Counted from the stretch's first letter, positions 16,463-24,044 are shown. The stretch is DNA of 26,628 bases from Spirochaetaceae bacterium (GCA_003566875.1 PXBQ01000192.1:1-26628); one strand, 5' to 3'. Numbers and translations: made by a program. The notes: generated by a model from the letters alone, not told the origin.

Positions 16463-16504
16463 AAATGACCGACGGTTTTATTATCGTCTCACGACGAGAT
16501 TTAT

Positions 16505-17500
16505 TTAGTCTTCATTTACCAAAACGTCCAACGTCAACGAGACGTTGTACGTGCGGTTCGGTTCCACACGGATTCTTCGCGTGACCGAAAAATCACCTAC
16601 GCGAAACATGACCGTATGCTCACCCGGCCGGAGCATAATCTCGCGTGAAGTCGCATCGACGATTTCACCGTTCACAAATAATGTCGTCCCGCGCGGCGCA
16701 GATATTAACACTTTTGCGTGTGGATGTTCCAATTGCACGACATGTTTTTTCGTGACTCCACGTTCGACTCCGATACTCGCAGAATACTCACGATACGTCT
16801 CGGACTGCAGGCCCAAACGTTTGACCCCGGGAACCAAGACGATGCCGTCCGGATCAAAGACCACTTCGCGGCCGTCGATCGTTACGGTGTGCTGCCCGAG
16901 TGACTCGCGCTCGAGTGTCGTGCCTTCCGGGCTCAGCAGTTCCAACACGACGGCGCCTTCGTTGCGGAAGATCGGCCTGATGCGGACGGGGAACTCCGCG
17001 TCGCGCGCGGAGTCCGGCATACCTTTTGAAACTGGAATAATCGTAACGGCGAACGGACTACCGTCGTACTCCATCATCGGTTCGGCGACGATCGTATCCG
17101 CGGTCGCGCGGACGGAGTGATCGAGGCGCAGCGGAAGCGAAAACACGACCCGACGGGCGTTCTGCGCGACGTGAGAAGCTGCCGAACGCGCGTCGCGCGC
17201 CATCGGTGGATCGTCGTCCGAGATCGTGACGTTCGAGAACACCGCGAGCGAAATCGGTAGCAACAAAGTCCGGATAGAGTCGGGGATCGTTATTTCGAAC
17301 TCGAGCGCGTCGACAAAACGCGGTGTCGCGTCGAACGAAGCGATTCCGATTTCGCCCATCGTCAATACGAACGCAACTTCGCTGCCGGATTCCAGTGGTA
17401 CGGTGTGGCGCTCGGTTACCGGCCCCCACAGGGTCTCCGCGGGTAACAGCCCGGCTATGAAGATACATGAAACGGCGGCGATCATCCTGCGAAACATCAA
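16505..17500 (-). CDS. Secreted PEGA-domain protein
   Basis: This 331-residue exported protein is of unknown exact function. Residues 1-21 look like a signal peptide (MMFRRMIAAVSCIFIAGLLPA). The middle, about 25-250, is beta-rich and unrecognised. The C-terminal part, about residues 255-325, matches the PEGA domain: it starts near HAKVLISAPRGTTLFVNGE, continues through the IMLRPGEHTVMFRVGD turn and ends in strands around RTYNVSLTLDV. PEGA domains are immunoglobulin-like modules often found in surface proteins of spirochaetes and other bacteria. The gene overlaps the upstream LysM-M23 gene by 4 nt, so it is translationally coupled and probably works in the same envelope process. It is the last gene of its operon and is followed by the structured 3' UTR. 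Confidence 0.75.
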   Translation of the reverse strand: MMFRRMIAAVSCIFIAGLLPAETLWGPVTERHTVPLESGSEVAFVLTMGEIGIASFDATPRFVDALEFEITIPDSIRTLLLPISLAVFSNVTISDDDPPMARDARSAASHVAQNARRVVFSLPLRLDHSVRATADTIVAEPMMEYDGSPFAVTIIPVSKGMPDSARDAEFPVRIRPIFRNEGAVVLELLSPEGTTLERESLGQHTVTIDGREVVFDPDGIVLVPGVKRLGLQSETYREYSASIGVERGVTKKHVVQLEHPHAKVLISAPRGTTLFVNGEIVDATSREIMLRPGEHTVMFRVGDFSVTRRIRVEPNRTYNVSLTLDVLVNED

Positions 17501-18390
17501 TTCCTCCGCGGAAGCACCGACAGCGGGTCCCGCGATGTTCCGTGGACCCGCACTTCGAAGTGGAGGTGTGGTCCGGTCGAAATTCCGGTACTGCCGACTC
17601 TCCCGATAATCATACCCGATGTAACGCGGGCGTTCAACTCCACGAGTGCTTCGGAAAGGTGGCCGTAGAACGTGGTGTATCCCGCCTCATGCTCGATGAT
17701 GATGTAAAGGCCAAACAGTCGGTCGTCGCCCGACTCGATCACCCGACCGTCCCGCGCGGCGTACACGTCGGCGCCATCGGGCGCGGAGATGTCGACACCG
17801 TGGTGAAAACTGCGTAGCCCCGTGAAAGGATCAAATCTGAAACCGTACCGTGACGTGATACGCCCGGACGGCAAAGGATCGCGAAAGAGGGCGTCGAGAA
17901 ACGCGCGGCGCTCTATCGCCGAAAAATCCTCGCCGCGCACGTACCGGAACGAAATCGGTTGATCTCGTACGGTCACGGAAATGAGATCGCCGTGGTCCGG
18001 ATTACGCTCACTCGCGATGATACGTTCGAGATCGTTGACGGGTGTTTGCGCGACGAAAATCCCGGGTGCCGTCGGTATCACGAGTTCGCCGACATCGGGA
18101 GGTATCTGTGTTCCCGTGAGGCGATTCACGGTCGCGATCGTACTATAGGGAAGTAGAAACCGAGCGGAGACCGTAAGTACCGTGTCCCCCGGCCGTATCT
18201 CGTATCGATACATCGTCAGTGGGGGTGGATCGTCGCCGCGTCGGACGGCCATGTGAAACTGTTCGACGTTCTGAACGACCTGCAAAAAAAGCGGATCCGA
18301 ACGGTCGGGCCTTTCGATCAAAGGATAACGCGCTTGAGAGTGTGCCGAAGCGACAAGGATCAACCCAAAAACAAAGAATGGTACGCGCAT
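17497..18390 (-). CDS. LysM-M23 (LytM-type) peptidoglycan endopeptidase
   Basis: This 297-residue periplasmic cell-wall hydrolase cuts peptide cross-links in peptidoglycan. A signal peptide covers about residues 1-20. A LysM wall-binding motif lies at about 61-107 (YEIRPGDTVLTVSARF, then a second helix and LVIPT). The M23 domain occupies about 175-292. The zinc ligands H196 and D200 (HHGVD) and H277 in HLHFEV are present. The further histidines H244 (FYGHLS) and H275 are also present, so it should be catalytically active, unlike degenerate LytM activators. It ends inside the PEGA gene start (4-nt overlap). A 74-nt gap separates it from the TPR lipoprotein gene. Its operon position suggests wall remodelling linked to lipid transport, which is inference. 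Confidence 0.92.
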   Translation of the reverse strand: MRVPFFVFGLILVASAHSQARYPLIERPDRSDPLFLQVVQNVEQFHMAVRRGDDPPPLTMYRYEIRPGDTVLTVSARFLLPYSTIATVNRLTGTQIPPDVGELVIPTAPGIFVAQTPVNDLERIIASERNPDHGDLISVTVRDQPISFRYVRGEDFSAIERRAFLDALFRDPLPSGRITSRYGFRFDPFTGLRSFHHGVDISAPDGADVYAARDGRVIESGDDRLFGLYIIIEHEAGYTTFYGHLSEALVELNARVTSGMIIGRVGSTGISTGPHLHFEVRVHGTSRDPLSVLPRRN

Positions 18391-18464
18391 CGGTTTCTAA
18401 GGTCGGTCTCCATCTGTCGCACCGTGGCGAAGAGCGAGCCGCGCGGCGGCAAAGACTCCCTCGC

Positions 18465-19451
18465 TCACCGCTGCGACCCTGTGCTGGGACTCATCCGGAG
18501 CTCGACCGTTTCACGGCGCGTGGCGTACGCACGCGCGTCTTCCTCCCGTCCCATCGACACGGCGTTTTCCTCGAGCGCGGAGAGAGCGCGGATTACTTCC
18601 GGGACGACGCCCAACGTAAGGTAGATGTCGAACGCTCGTGTGTAGTACTCGTGCGCGGCATCAAAGCGCGTTCGTCGACGTTCGATGCTGCCCAACGCAA
18701 AGAGGTCCTGCGCGATGCCGAGCGGATTCTCGATCATCTTGTCGCGCTCGAGCGCCTGGTACGCGAGATCATACGCCTCATCGAATAATCCGCGTCGAGA
18801 GTACACGGACGCCAACATGTAGAGGTTGGCGGCGACTTCCCCGTGGATGCGACGCTGTTCGTTGATGGCCAACGCTTTGCGGAGGTATTCTTCGGCAACG
18901 TCGTATCGTCCGAGACGGCCGTGAGCCGCACCGACATTGTGGTACAGGATAGCCGCGACGGGGGTCGTATGGTGCGGTCCGACAAGTTCGATCGCTTCGG
19001 AAAAAAAAGCGAGAGCGCGTTCGGTGTCTCCACGGCGTAAAGCGAGGTCGCCGAGATTGCTCTTGCCTTCAATCAACGTTTCGATCATGCGATCTGCGGT
19101 ATCGACCGTGGTGCCCGCGGTACCGCGTTCAGCGATCTTGACGGCACGTTGAAACTGGGCCTCGGCCGTCGAGAGATCCCCGGTAGCGACGTAGACCTTC
19201 CCGATTGCGTTCAATGCGCGCGCAACACCATTTTGGTCGTCAACCGAGATGCTCAGGCCTAACGCGTTCTCGTACAGCGATAGCGCTTGTTCGTACTCGG
19301 CTCGGACGGCGTACGTTGTGCCGTAGCGGATAAACTCCGCAGCCTGATTCCTCGTCGTAACAACTTCGTCGGATCCGCCTCGGAGCGACGAACACCCGAG
19401 GAGCAGAAAAAAACTCACCGCGACCGCGGTCAAAGCTGTTTTCACCGTCAC
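18465..19451 (-). CDS. TPR-repeat lipoprotein of the Mce operon
   Basis: This 328-residue predicted lipoprotein has a lipobox LLLGC with the lipidated cysteine at residue 20, counting from the GTG at 19451. A second GTG at 19445 would give a more typical short lipoprotein leader, so the start is uncertain by two codons. The rest, about 36-315, is a string of tetratricopeptide repeats, for example YEQALSLYENALGLS, LSTAEAQFQRAVKIAE, TERALAFFSEAIELV, YDVAEEYLRKALAINE and FDAAHEYYTRAFDIY. The role is not known; a scaffold at the inner or outer membrane is plausible. The start codon immediately follows the mlaD stop with no gap, which argues for a direct link to the lipid transporter. Confidence 0.85.
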   Translation of the reverse strand: MTVKTALTAVAVSFFLLLGCSSLRGGSDEVVTTRNQAAEFIRYGTTYAVRAEYEQALSLYENALGLSISVDDQNGVARALNAIGKVYVATGDLSTAEAQFQRAVKIAERGTAGTTVDTADRMIETLIEGKSNLGDLALRRGDTERALAFFSEAIELVGPHHTTPVAAILYHNVGAAHGRLGRYDVAEEYLRKALAINEQRRIHGEVAANLYMLASVYSRRGLFDEAYDLAYQALERDKMIENPLGIAQDLFALGSIERRRTRFDAAHEYYTRAFDIYLTLGVVPEVIRALSALEENAVSMGREEDARAYATRRETVELRMSPSTGSQR

Positions 19452-20531
19452 CTAAAACTCCGGATCGCGGAAGCCACCGAACGTTGCCGGGGGTTCGAGC
19501 TGCGTGGAAATGCCGCCGCGGATCAAGGGGTTGTTGCTCAAACCTTCGAGCACGTCCTTCCCGGTTGCGAGCGTGCGTCGGCCTTCCTCGAGAATGCCTG
19601 TCAGTTGTGGTGTCGTTCGATTCATGAACTGCGCAAGGTCGGCCAGCTCCATCGTGACATCCGAAAGGTCGGACAGCAAGCCGTCGATGCGATCGAACAG
19701 AACTTCATCGTCGTCGAGGATCTTCGCGATCGAGCCGCTCGGATCGAGCAATCTCGGAACGATGCCGGTCGGATCGGCGATCGCGTCGGAAGCGAGCGCA
19801 ACGTTTTTTGCAATTTCCTCGATATACACCAGGATCCCGTCGGCCTGCGTGACGGTGTTCCTGATCGTTCGTTCGAGCTCCTCGATGATCGCGTCGACCC
19901 CAATGAAGAGTTCGGCTATCGGCCCGTCTCGGCTCGAACCGTCGAGCGTCGCGTTAACGATTTGTAGAGTTTGGGTCGCTTCGGCGACCGCGATATCGAG
20001 GGTAGCGGTCAGCGTCGTCACGTTCTCGAGTATCGGGTCGATCTGGTCAAGAAGGCGCGTGATCTGGTCTTCCTGCCGAGGCAGAACGACGAGATCGTCG
20101 GCAATCAGTTGACGCGCTTCGACCGAATCGAGCGACGGGATGACCGAGTACTCTTCGGGCGGAGCCGACGGGTACCTTCCTTGATGGAAGACAAGTCCAC
20201 CTCCGAGCCCGAGCGGATTCGAGATTAACTGGATCACCGAGTTTTCGCGAACGGTGTCGATGTACCGGTCCTGAACGTGAAAAATGATCTCGACATCGTT
20301 CTCGGCGGTAAGCTCCATTTTTTCAAGTCTTCCGATCTGGAAACCTTTGAACGTGATCGGCATTCCGATGCTGAGGCCCGACGCGGAAGAGAATAAGCTC
20401 CGGTAGTAGTAGTTTCGCGCGAACCACCGTTGGTTTGCGCCGACCGTGACGAGAATCGCGATGAACGAAAGCATACCGACGATCACGAAGACGCCGACGA
20501 TCTGGTACGCGAACCGGATTCTGAATTTCAT
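19452..20531 (-). CDS. mlaD: MlaD-like MCE-domain protein with long helical tail
   Basis: This 359-residue protein is anchored in the inner membrane by one helix (about residues 8-31). One MCE domain follows (about 40-118), including the GLSIGMPITFKGFQIGRLEKM segment, the central-pore loop region around SNPLGLGGG, and a final strand. MCE domains form hexameric rings that pass phospholipids across the periplasm. Residues about 135-340 are almost wholly helical, with QITRLLDQIDPILENVTTLT-type heptads, and make the protein about twice as long as E. coli MlaD (about 183 residues). A tail of this kind could form a needle-like barrel that spans the periplasm, as in other MCE proteins. A possible internal promoter lies just before the ATG. 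The Mla name is by similarity; mlaA, mlaB and mlaC are not in the window. Confidence 0.88.
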   Translation of the reverse strand: MKFRIRFAYQIVGVFVIVGMLSFIAILVTVGANQRWFARNYYYRSLFSSASGLSIGMPITFKGFQIGRLEKMELTAENDVEIIFHVQDRYIDTVRENSVIQLISNPLGLGGGLVFHQGRYPSAPPEEYSVIPSLDSVEARQLIADDLVVLPRQEDQITRLLDQIDPILENVTTLTATLDIAVAEATQTLQIVNATLDGSSRDGPIAELFIGVDAIIEELERTIRNTVTQADGILVYIEEIAKNVALASDAIADPTGIVPRLLDPSGSIAKILDDDEVLFDRIDGLLSDLSDVTMELADLAQFMNRTTPQLTGILEEGRRTLATGKDVLEGLSNNPLIRGGISTQLEPPATFGGFRDPEF

Positions 20532-20541
20532 CTCGGTTCAC

Positions 20542-20570
20542 AGTCTAGTTGAGGAACGCTCGTTCGTCAA
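20542..20570 (-). promoter_or_regulatory. Possible internal promoter ahead of the mlaD-like gene
   Basis: On the minus strand, TTGACG (20565-20570, overlapping the mlaF stop) and TAGACT (20542-20547) are spaced by 17 nt. The predicted start point lies only about 4 nt before the mlaD ATG at 20531. It could allow mlaD and the genes after it to be expressed apart from mlaE and mlaF. Confidence 0.4.
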
Positions 20571-21361
20571 TCGAGCGTGTCGCTTCCGAGCAAGTCGAGT
20601 ACGTCACCCGCGTACGTGGCAGTCTCGCTGAGTACATCTGACAGAATCGCGGCAACGGCTTGATCCTCCGATCGGACGATATCGTTGAACGGTCCAAACG
20701 CAAGAATACGGCCCTCGCTCATAACGACGAGGTTATCGGCGCATTGCGACGCGAACTGCGCGTTGTGCGTCGCTCCGATTATCGTGGTCGACGTACTCTT
20801 GAGGTGTTTCACCACGCGGAGCACGTTGCCGACCGTTTGCGCGTCGAGAAAAGTGGTCGGTTCATCGAGAAAAAGCAGACGAGGAGTTGCCGAGAGCGCC
20901 CGGATGAATGAAACGAGCTTGATTTGGCCACCGGACAGCTGGGACGGACGGTTGCGTAGGTCGCCCGTGAAGCTGAGCTGATGAGTTAGTTCCGAAATGC
21001 GCGTTGCGATCTCGGTGTGCGTCATCGTGGGATAGTGGAACGATATGGGAAGTGCAATGTTGTCGTAAATCGACATGTTCTGCCATAATGCACCGCTCTG
21101 AAAAACGAAACCGGAGTACTTGCGGAACTCGAGTAGCGTTCGATGGTTGAGCATCGCGAGATCGCGATCGTCGACGAACACCGTACCGGTGTCCGGCGGG
21201 ATTATCCCGCACGCGACACGCAGGAGTGTGCTCTTCCCGCAGCCGGACGGCCCCATTATCAATGTTGTGGCGTTTTCGGGGAACTCGACCGATACGTCCG
21301 AGAGAACTTGAGTTTCTCCGAGCGATGCCGAGACGTTTTCCAGTCGGATCGTTGTGTTCAT
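20567..21361 (-). CDS. mlaF: MlaF-like ABC transporter ATPase
   Basis: This 264-residue cytoplasmic ATPase drives the Mce lipid transporter. Visible motifs are Walker A GPSGCGKST (37-45), the Q-loop glutamine at 88 in GFVFQSGALWQNM, the signature LSGGQ at 142-146, Walker B LLFLDEP at 162-168 and the H-loop histidine at 199 in GATHN. The QSGALWQNMSIYDNIALP stretch is characteristic of MlaF/Mkl-type ATPases. All catalytic residues are present. It starts 9 nt after the mlaE-like stop and is followed after 35 nt by the mlaD-like gene, the conserved E-F-D order of Mla operons. Confidence 0.92.
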   Translation of the reverse strand: MNTTIRLENVSASLGETQVLSDVSVEFPENATTLIMGPSGCGKSTLLRVACGIIPPDTGTVFVDDRDLAMLNHRTLLEFRKYSGFVFQSGALWQNMSIYDNIALPISFHYPTMTHTEIATRISELTHQLSFTGDLRNRPSQLSGGQIKLVSFIRALSATPRLLFLDEPTTFLDAQTVGNVLRVVKHLKSTSTTIIGATHNAQFASQCADNLVVMSEGRILAFGPFNDIVRSEDQAVAAILSDVLSETATYAGDVLDLLGSDTLD

Positions 21362-21370
21362 CTCGGCGTC

Positions 21371-22165
21371 TCACAGGTAGTATGCGATCGTCAACACGGC
21401 ATTGACGAGCATAAGGATCGTGACGTTGTACCCAACCGATCGAATCGTCATCTGAGGGATCTCGGTCTGTGCGCTCTCAACCTTGAATCCGAAGTACGTC
21501 GCCACCGTCGCGATCACCGCACCGAAAGCGATGCTCTTTACGATCGACGCGAAGATATCGACCATATTCAACACACCCAGTAGTCCCGAGAAGTACTCAC
21601 CGAAACCTATGGGGCGAACGAACTGCGTCACGACGAACGAACCGAGTAAACCGAACACGTTGAAGTAAACGTTCAGTACGACCAGTGACACCGTAACGCC
21701 GACAAAACGCGGCACGACTAGATACGAGATCGGATCGATCCCGGTAGCGATGAATGCGTCGATCTCGTGGTTCGCCACCATCGTACCAAGCTCGGTCGTT
21801 ATCGCGGTGCCCGAACGCGCCGCGACGATGAATGCGGTCAGGATCGGGCCGAGCTCGCGCGTGATCACCGCGATCAGGATCGTGTAGATCAGCGCGCCTT
21901 GCCCAAACTGCGGGAGGATAGACAACCCTTGAACCACGATGATCGCTCCGAGTCCCAACGAAAGCGTCGCGATGATCGTGAGCGCCTCGACGCCCGTGAA
22001 CAGGATCTGGAACACCAGCACACGAAACCCGGCATTCTTGCGACGGAAGAAAAAAACGGTCTCTTTCAGAACTGCCGCAAAAAAACCCATCGCGTACAAG
22101 AATCCGGTGATCCTTCCGACCGTCGTTCTGCCGATTCTTTCGAGTGCTTCGCCTGCTCGTGCCAC
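21371..22165 (-). CDS. mlaE: MlaE-like ABC transporter permease
   Basis: This is the integral inner-membrane permease of the Mce/Mla lipid transporter, 264 residues from the GTG chosen here, against about 260 in E. coli MlaE. The N-terminal amphipathic region (ARAGEALERIGRTTVGRITG) and several membrane spans follow the family plan. Conserved blocks include TRELGPILTAFIVAARSGTA, TTELGTMVANHEIDAF and the KSIAFGAVIATVATYFGF region. The frame stays open up to a TTG at 22249, but the extra 28 residues are proline/arginine-rich and do not fit the family. A well-spaced promoter sits immediately before the GTG at 22165, which supports that start. No Shine-Dalgarno site is visible, so the mRNA may be leaderless. 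It is the first gene of a six-gene minus-strand operon. Confidence 0.88.
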   Translation of the reverse strand: MARAGEALERIGRTTVGRITGFLYAMGFFAAVLKETVFFFRRKNAGFRVLVFQILFTGVEALTIIATLSLGLGAIIVVQGLSILPQFGQGALIYTILIAVITRELGPILTAFIVAARSGTAITTELGTMVANHEIDAFIATGIDPISYLVVPRFVGVTVSLVVLNVYFNVFGLLGSFVVTQFVRPIGFGEYFSGLLGVLNMVDIFASIVKSIAFGAVIATVATYFGFKVESAQTEIPQMTIRSVGYNVTILMLVNAVLTIAYYL

Positions 22166-22170
22166 GACGC

Positions 22171-22199
22171 ATTTTACGCGATTCGCGACGAAACGACAA
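22171..22199 (-). promoter_or_regulatory. Promoter of the Mce operon
   Basis: On the minus strand, -35 TTGTCG (22194-22199) and -10 TAAAAT (22171-22176) are separated by exactly 17 nt. The -10 ends 5 nt before the GTG at 22165, so transcription would begin at or next to the start codon. Confidence 0.5.
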
Positions 22200-22337
22200 C
22201 AAAGCGCCGGCCGGTTCGGCGGAACCCGGATCGGCGGATAACTCACCAAAAAACTGATCGTCGGCCCAAACCGGACCGATACTGGAAAAAGGAAACACCA
22301 AGAGCGTCTTTCCGAATTTACAGTCGCGTGACGTCGC

Positions 22338-22366
22338 TTGATTAGAACTGCATTGTTGACTAAAGT
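22338..22366 (+). promoter_or_regulatory. Possible promoter of the cNMP-receptor gene pair
   Basis: TTGATT (22338-22343) and TAAAGT (22361-22366) have 17-nt spacing. The predicted start point, near 22373, lies just before the GGGAG ribosome-binding site at 22375-22379. It is divergent from the Mce operon promoter. Confidence 0.4.
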
Positions 22367-22387
22367 AGCATTTTGGGAGTGTGTATC

Positions 22388-23404
22388 GTGCCGAAACCTA
22401 TGACGTACAAGGCCAACTCTGTAATTTACTTTCAGGGCGACGTCAGCGATCGTATCTACATTCTCAAGTCCGGGCGGGTCAGCTTGACGTCAAACGACAT
22501 CGAGACCGGGCAGGAAATCCACGACTACATTCAAACGGGTGAGTTTTTTGGGGTCAAGTCTGCGCTCGGTAGATATCCACGGGAAGAGAGCGCTGCGGTT
22601 CTCTCGGATGCTCACGTGATCATGTTCACGGTTCCTGAGTTTGAGCAGGTCGTTTCCGCGAATACGCGTATCATCATGAAGATGCTCAAGGTTTTTTCGA
22701 ATCAACTCCGGAAAATGCACGCCAAGGTTCAAGACCTCTTGGCGTCCGACTCACAAAACGACCCCGAAGAGGGCCTGTTCCGGATTGGTGAGTACTATCT
22801 GCGAAAAAAACAGTACTCGAAAGCCCTATACGCGTTTCAACGATACCTCACGTACTATCCTTCGGGAAAATTCCACGTGAAGGCAAACTCCCACGCGTTG
22901 ACGGCTGAAAACTATGCGCAGCAGTATGGGGTCGGCAAGGGCCCGGGTGTTCCCGGATTGACGACGGGAGACGCTCCTCAATCGACGACACAATCAAAAC
23001 CCGAGGAAGGGAGGTCGTTGTCGGATGTAGCCAAAAGGTTCTACGACGCCGTGAGTCTTTTCAGTCGGCAGGAGTATACCGATTCGCTCAAGGCGTTCAA
23101 GCAGATAGCGGCATCGGGTGGAGACGAGGAGTATACGGTCAAGTCGTTGTTCGAAATCGGCAGATGTCTCCACGCTTTGAAACAGTACGGGCCGTGTATC
23201 AAACACTTCACGGGGATGATTCAGAAGTATCCGAAAATGCCGAGCCTCCCGGATGCGTTGTACTACGTCGGGCAATCGTACCTCGAGCAGGGCGACGCTA
23301 CGCGCGCGTCAGGGTTCTTCAACAAAATCATCTCGATGCCGGGAATCGACGACGGGCTCAAAAGAAAAGTCAACAAGGCGATGAAAGCGGTCGAGGAGAC
23401 GTGA
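22388..23404 (+). CDS. Cyclic-nucleotide-receptor-fold protein fused to TPR repeats
   Basis: This 338-residue cytoplasmic protein starts at a GTG with GGGAG 8 nt upstream. An ATG at 22400 is an alternative, and the frame stays open back to 22373. Residues 1-115 form a CRP-like beta-barrel plus helix (SVIYFQGDVSDRIYILKSGRVSL, then GEFFGVKSALGRYPREESAAV). The phosphate-binding cassette is altered: FGV replaces FGE, and two extra glutamates split the usual RSA. Canonical cAMP binding is therefore doubtful. Residues about 128-180 and 213-335 carry TPR-like helices (YSKALYAFQRYLTYYPSGK, YTDSLKAFKQIAASG, and YYVGQSYLEQGDATRA onward), split by a low-complexity linker. There is no DNA-binding domain, so it probably works through protein contacts. 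The next gene starts 1 nt after its stop. Confidence 0.8.
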   Translation: MPKPMTYKANSVIYFQGDVSDRIYILKSGRVSLTSNDIETGQEIHDYIQTGEFFGVKSALGRYPREESAAVLSDAHVIMFTVPEFEQVVSANTRIIMKMLKVFSNQLRKMHAKVQDLLASDSQNDPEEGLFRIGEYYLRKKQYSKALYAFQRYLTYYPSGKFHVKANSHALTAENYAQQYGVGKGPGVPGLTTGDAPQSTTQSKPEEGRSLSDVAKRFYDAVSLFSRQEYTDSLKAFKQIAASGGDEEYTVKSLFEIGRCLHALKQYGPCIKHFTGMIQKYPKMPSLPDALYYVGQSYLEQGDATRASGFFNKIISMPGIDDGLKRKVNKAMKAVEET

Positions 23405-23405
23405 C

Positions 23406-24044
23406 ATGGATCTCAGCAACCCTGCGTTCGAGCGCTTCGCGGTAACGTTCCAGCCGGGCGACATCATCTTCTGCGAACACGAACCCGGAGACTCGTTTTA
23501 CCTGATTCAGGCCGGTCGCGTGCAGATCTCGCGAATCATGGCCGACATCGAGAAGACGATCGACATCCTTCAGCCCGGAGAGATTTTCGGCGAGATGGCC
23601 ATTCTCGAAGAAGCTCCACGATCGGCGAACGCGATCGCGCTCGACCCGATGAAGGCGCTCGAGTTCAACCGCGCCAATTTTGAGATTTTGATGCGCGGAA
23701 ATCCACAGATCGCGTTAAAACTGCTTAAGTTATTTACAAAGCGCATCTACGATCAACGCCGCCGCTTCATGATCTTGACTCTCGACGATGTGCAGGCGAA
23801 AGTCGCCGACGTTTTCTTGATGCTCGCCGAAGGCGAGGGGACAAACAACCAGGAGTCGAACGAACGCACTTTTCGCACCTCGGTCGAAGACGTCGCGCAC
23901 TGGGCGGGTATATCGCCCGAGAAGAGCCGCGAAGTCCTGAGCCACTTCGCCTCTCAACGCCGGATCGAGATCTACCAGGACCGCGTCGTCGTCCGGAACA
24001 TCAACGACCTCATCCGTTTTGTGAACTCCCGCCGCCGGCAGTAA
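23406..24044 (+). CDS. CRP/FNR-family transcription regulator
   Basis: This 212-residue regulator has an N-terminal cyclic-nucleotide-binding barrel (about 10-115), a long dimerisation helix (about 105-140) and a C-terminal winged helix (about 150-205). The phosphate-binding cassette reads PGEIFGEMAILEEAPRSANA, so the glutamate of FGE and the RSA triplet that hold the nucleotide in E. coli CRP are both present. The DNA-binding helices lie around TSVEDVAHWAGISPEKSREVLSHF. There are no FNR-type cysteines for an iron-sulfur cluster; only one cysteine (C23) is present. It begins 1 nt after the upstream cNMP-TPR gene and is almost certainly co-expressed with it. Target genes are unknown. The flagellar genes start about 260 nt downstream but have their own leader. 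Confidence 0.88.
   Translation: MDLSNPAFERFAVTFQPGDIIFCEHEPGDSFYLIQAGRVQISRIMADIEKTIDILQPGEIFGEMAILEEAPRSANAIALDPMKALEFNRANFEILMRGNPQIALKLLKLFTKRIYDQRRRFMILTLDDVQAKVADVFLMLAEGEGTNNQESNERTFRTSVEDVAHWAGISPEKSREVLSHFASQRRIEIYQDRVVVRNINDLIRFVNSRRRQ

Larger units (their letters stand above)
16381..16504 (-). ncRNA. Structured 3' UTR, possible 3'-UTR-derived small RNA
   Basis: Between the PEGA gene stop and the terminator, the minus-strand transcript would fold into up to three hairpins. The first is a small TCGTC-N4-GACGA stem (16482-16495). The second is a perfect 8-bp AU-rich stem with a 14-nt loop carrying TCCCCTCCC (16433-16462). The last is the terminator with its U9 tail. A C-rich exposed loop plus a terminator is a common layout for small RNAs that pair with Shine-Dalgarno sequences. 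This is inference from layout only. Confidence 0.3.

Noticed and set aside
15976..16464. A 162-codon plus-strand frame over the PBP1A 5' end and the terminator region.
   Set aside because: Most of it is antisense to the PBP1A membrane anchor and glycosyltransferase start, and it reads through the terminator and inverted repeat. No ribosome-binding site or family resemblance was seen.
22166..22249. N-terminal extension of the MlaE-like permease to a TTG start.
   Set aside because: The extension is proline/arginine-rich and unlike MlaE. It would place the promoter inside the coding region, and the GTG at 22165 gives the family length.
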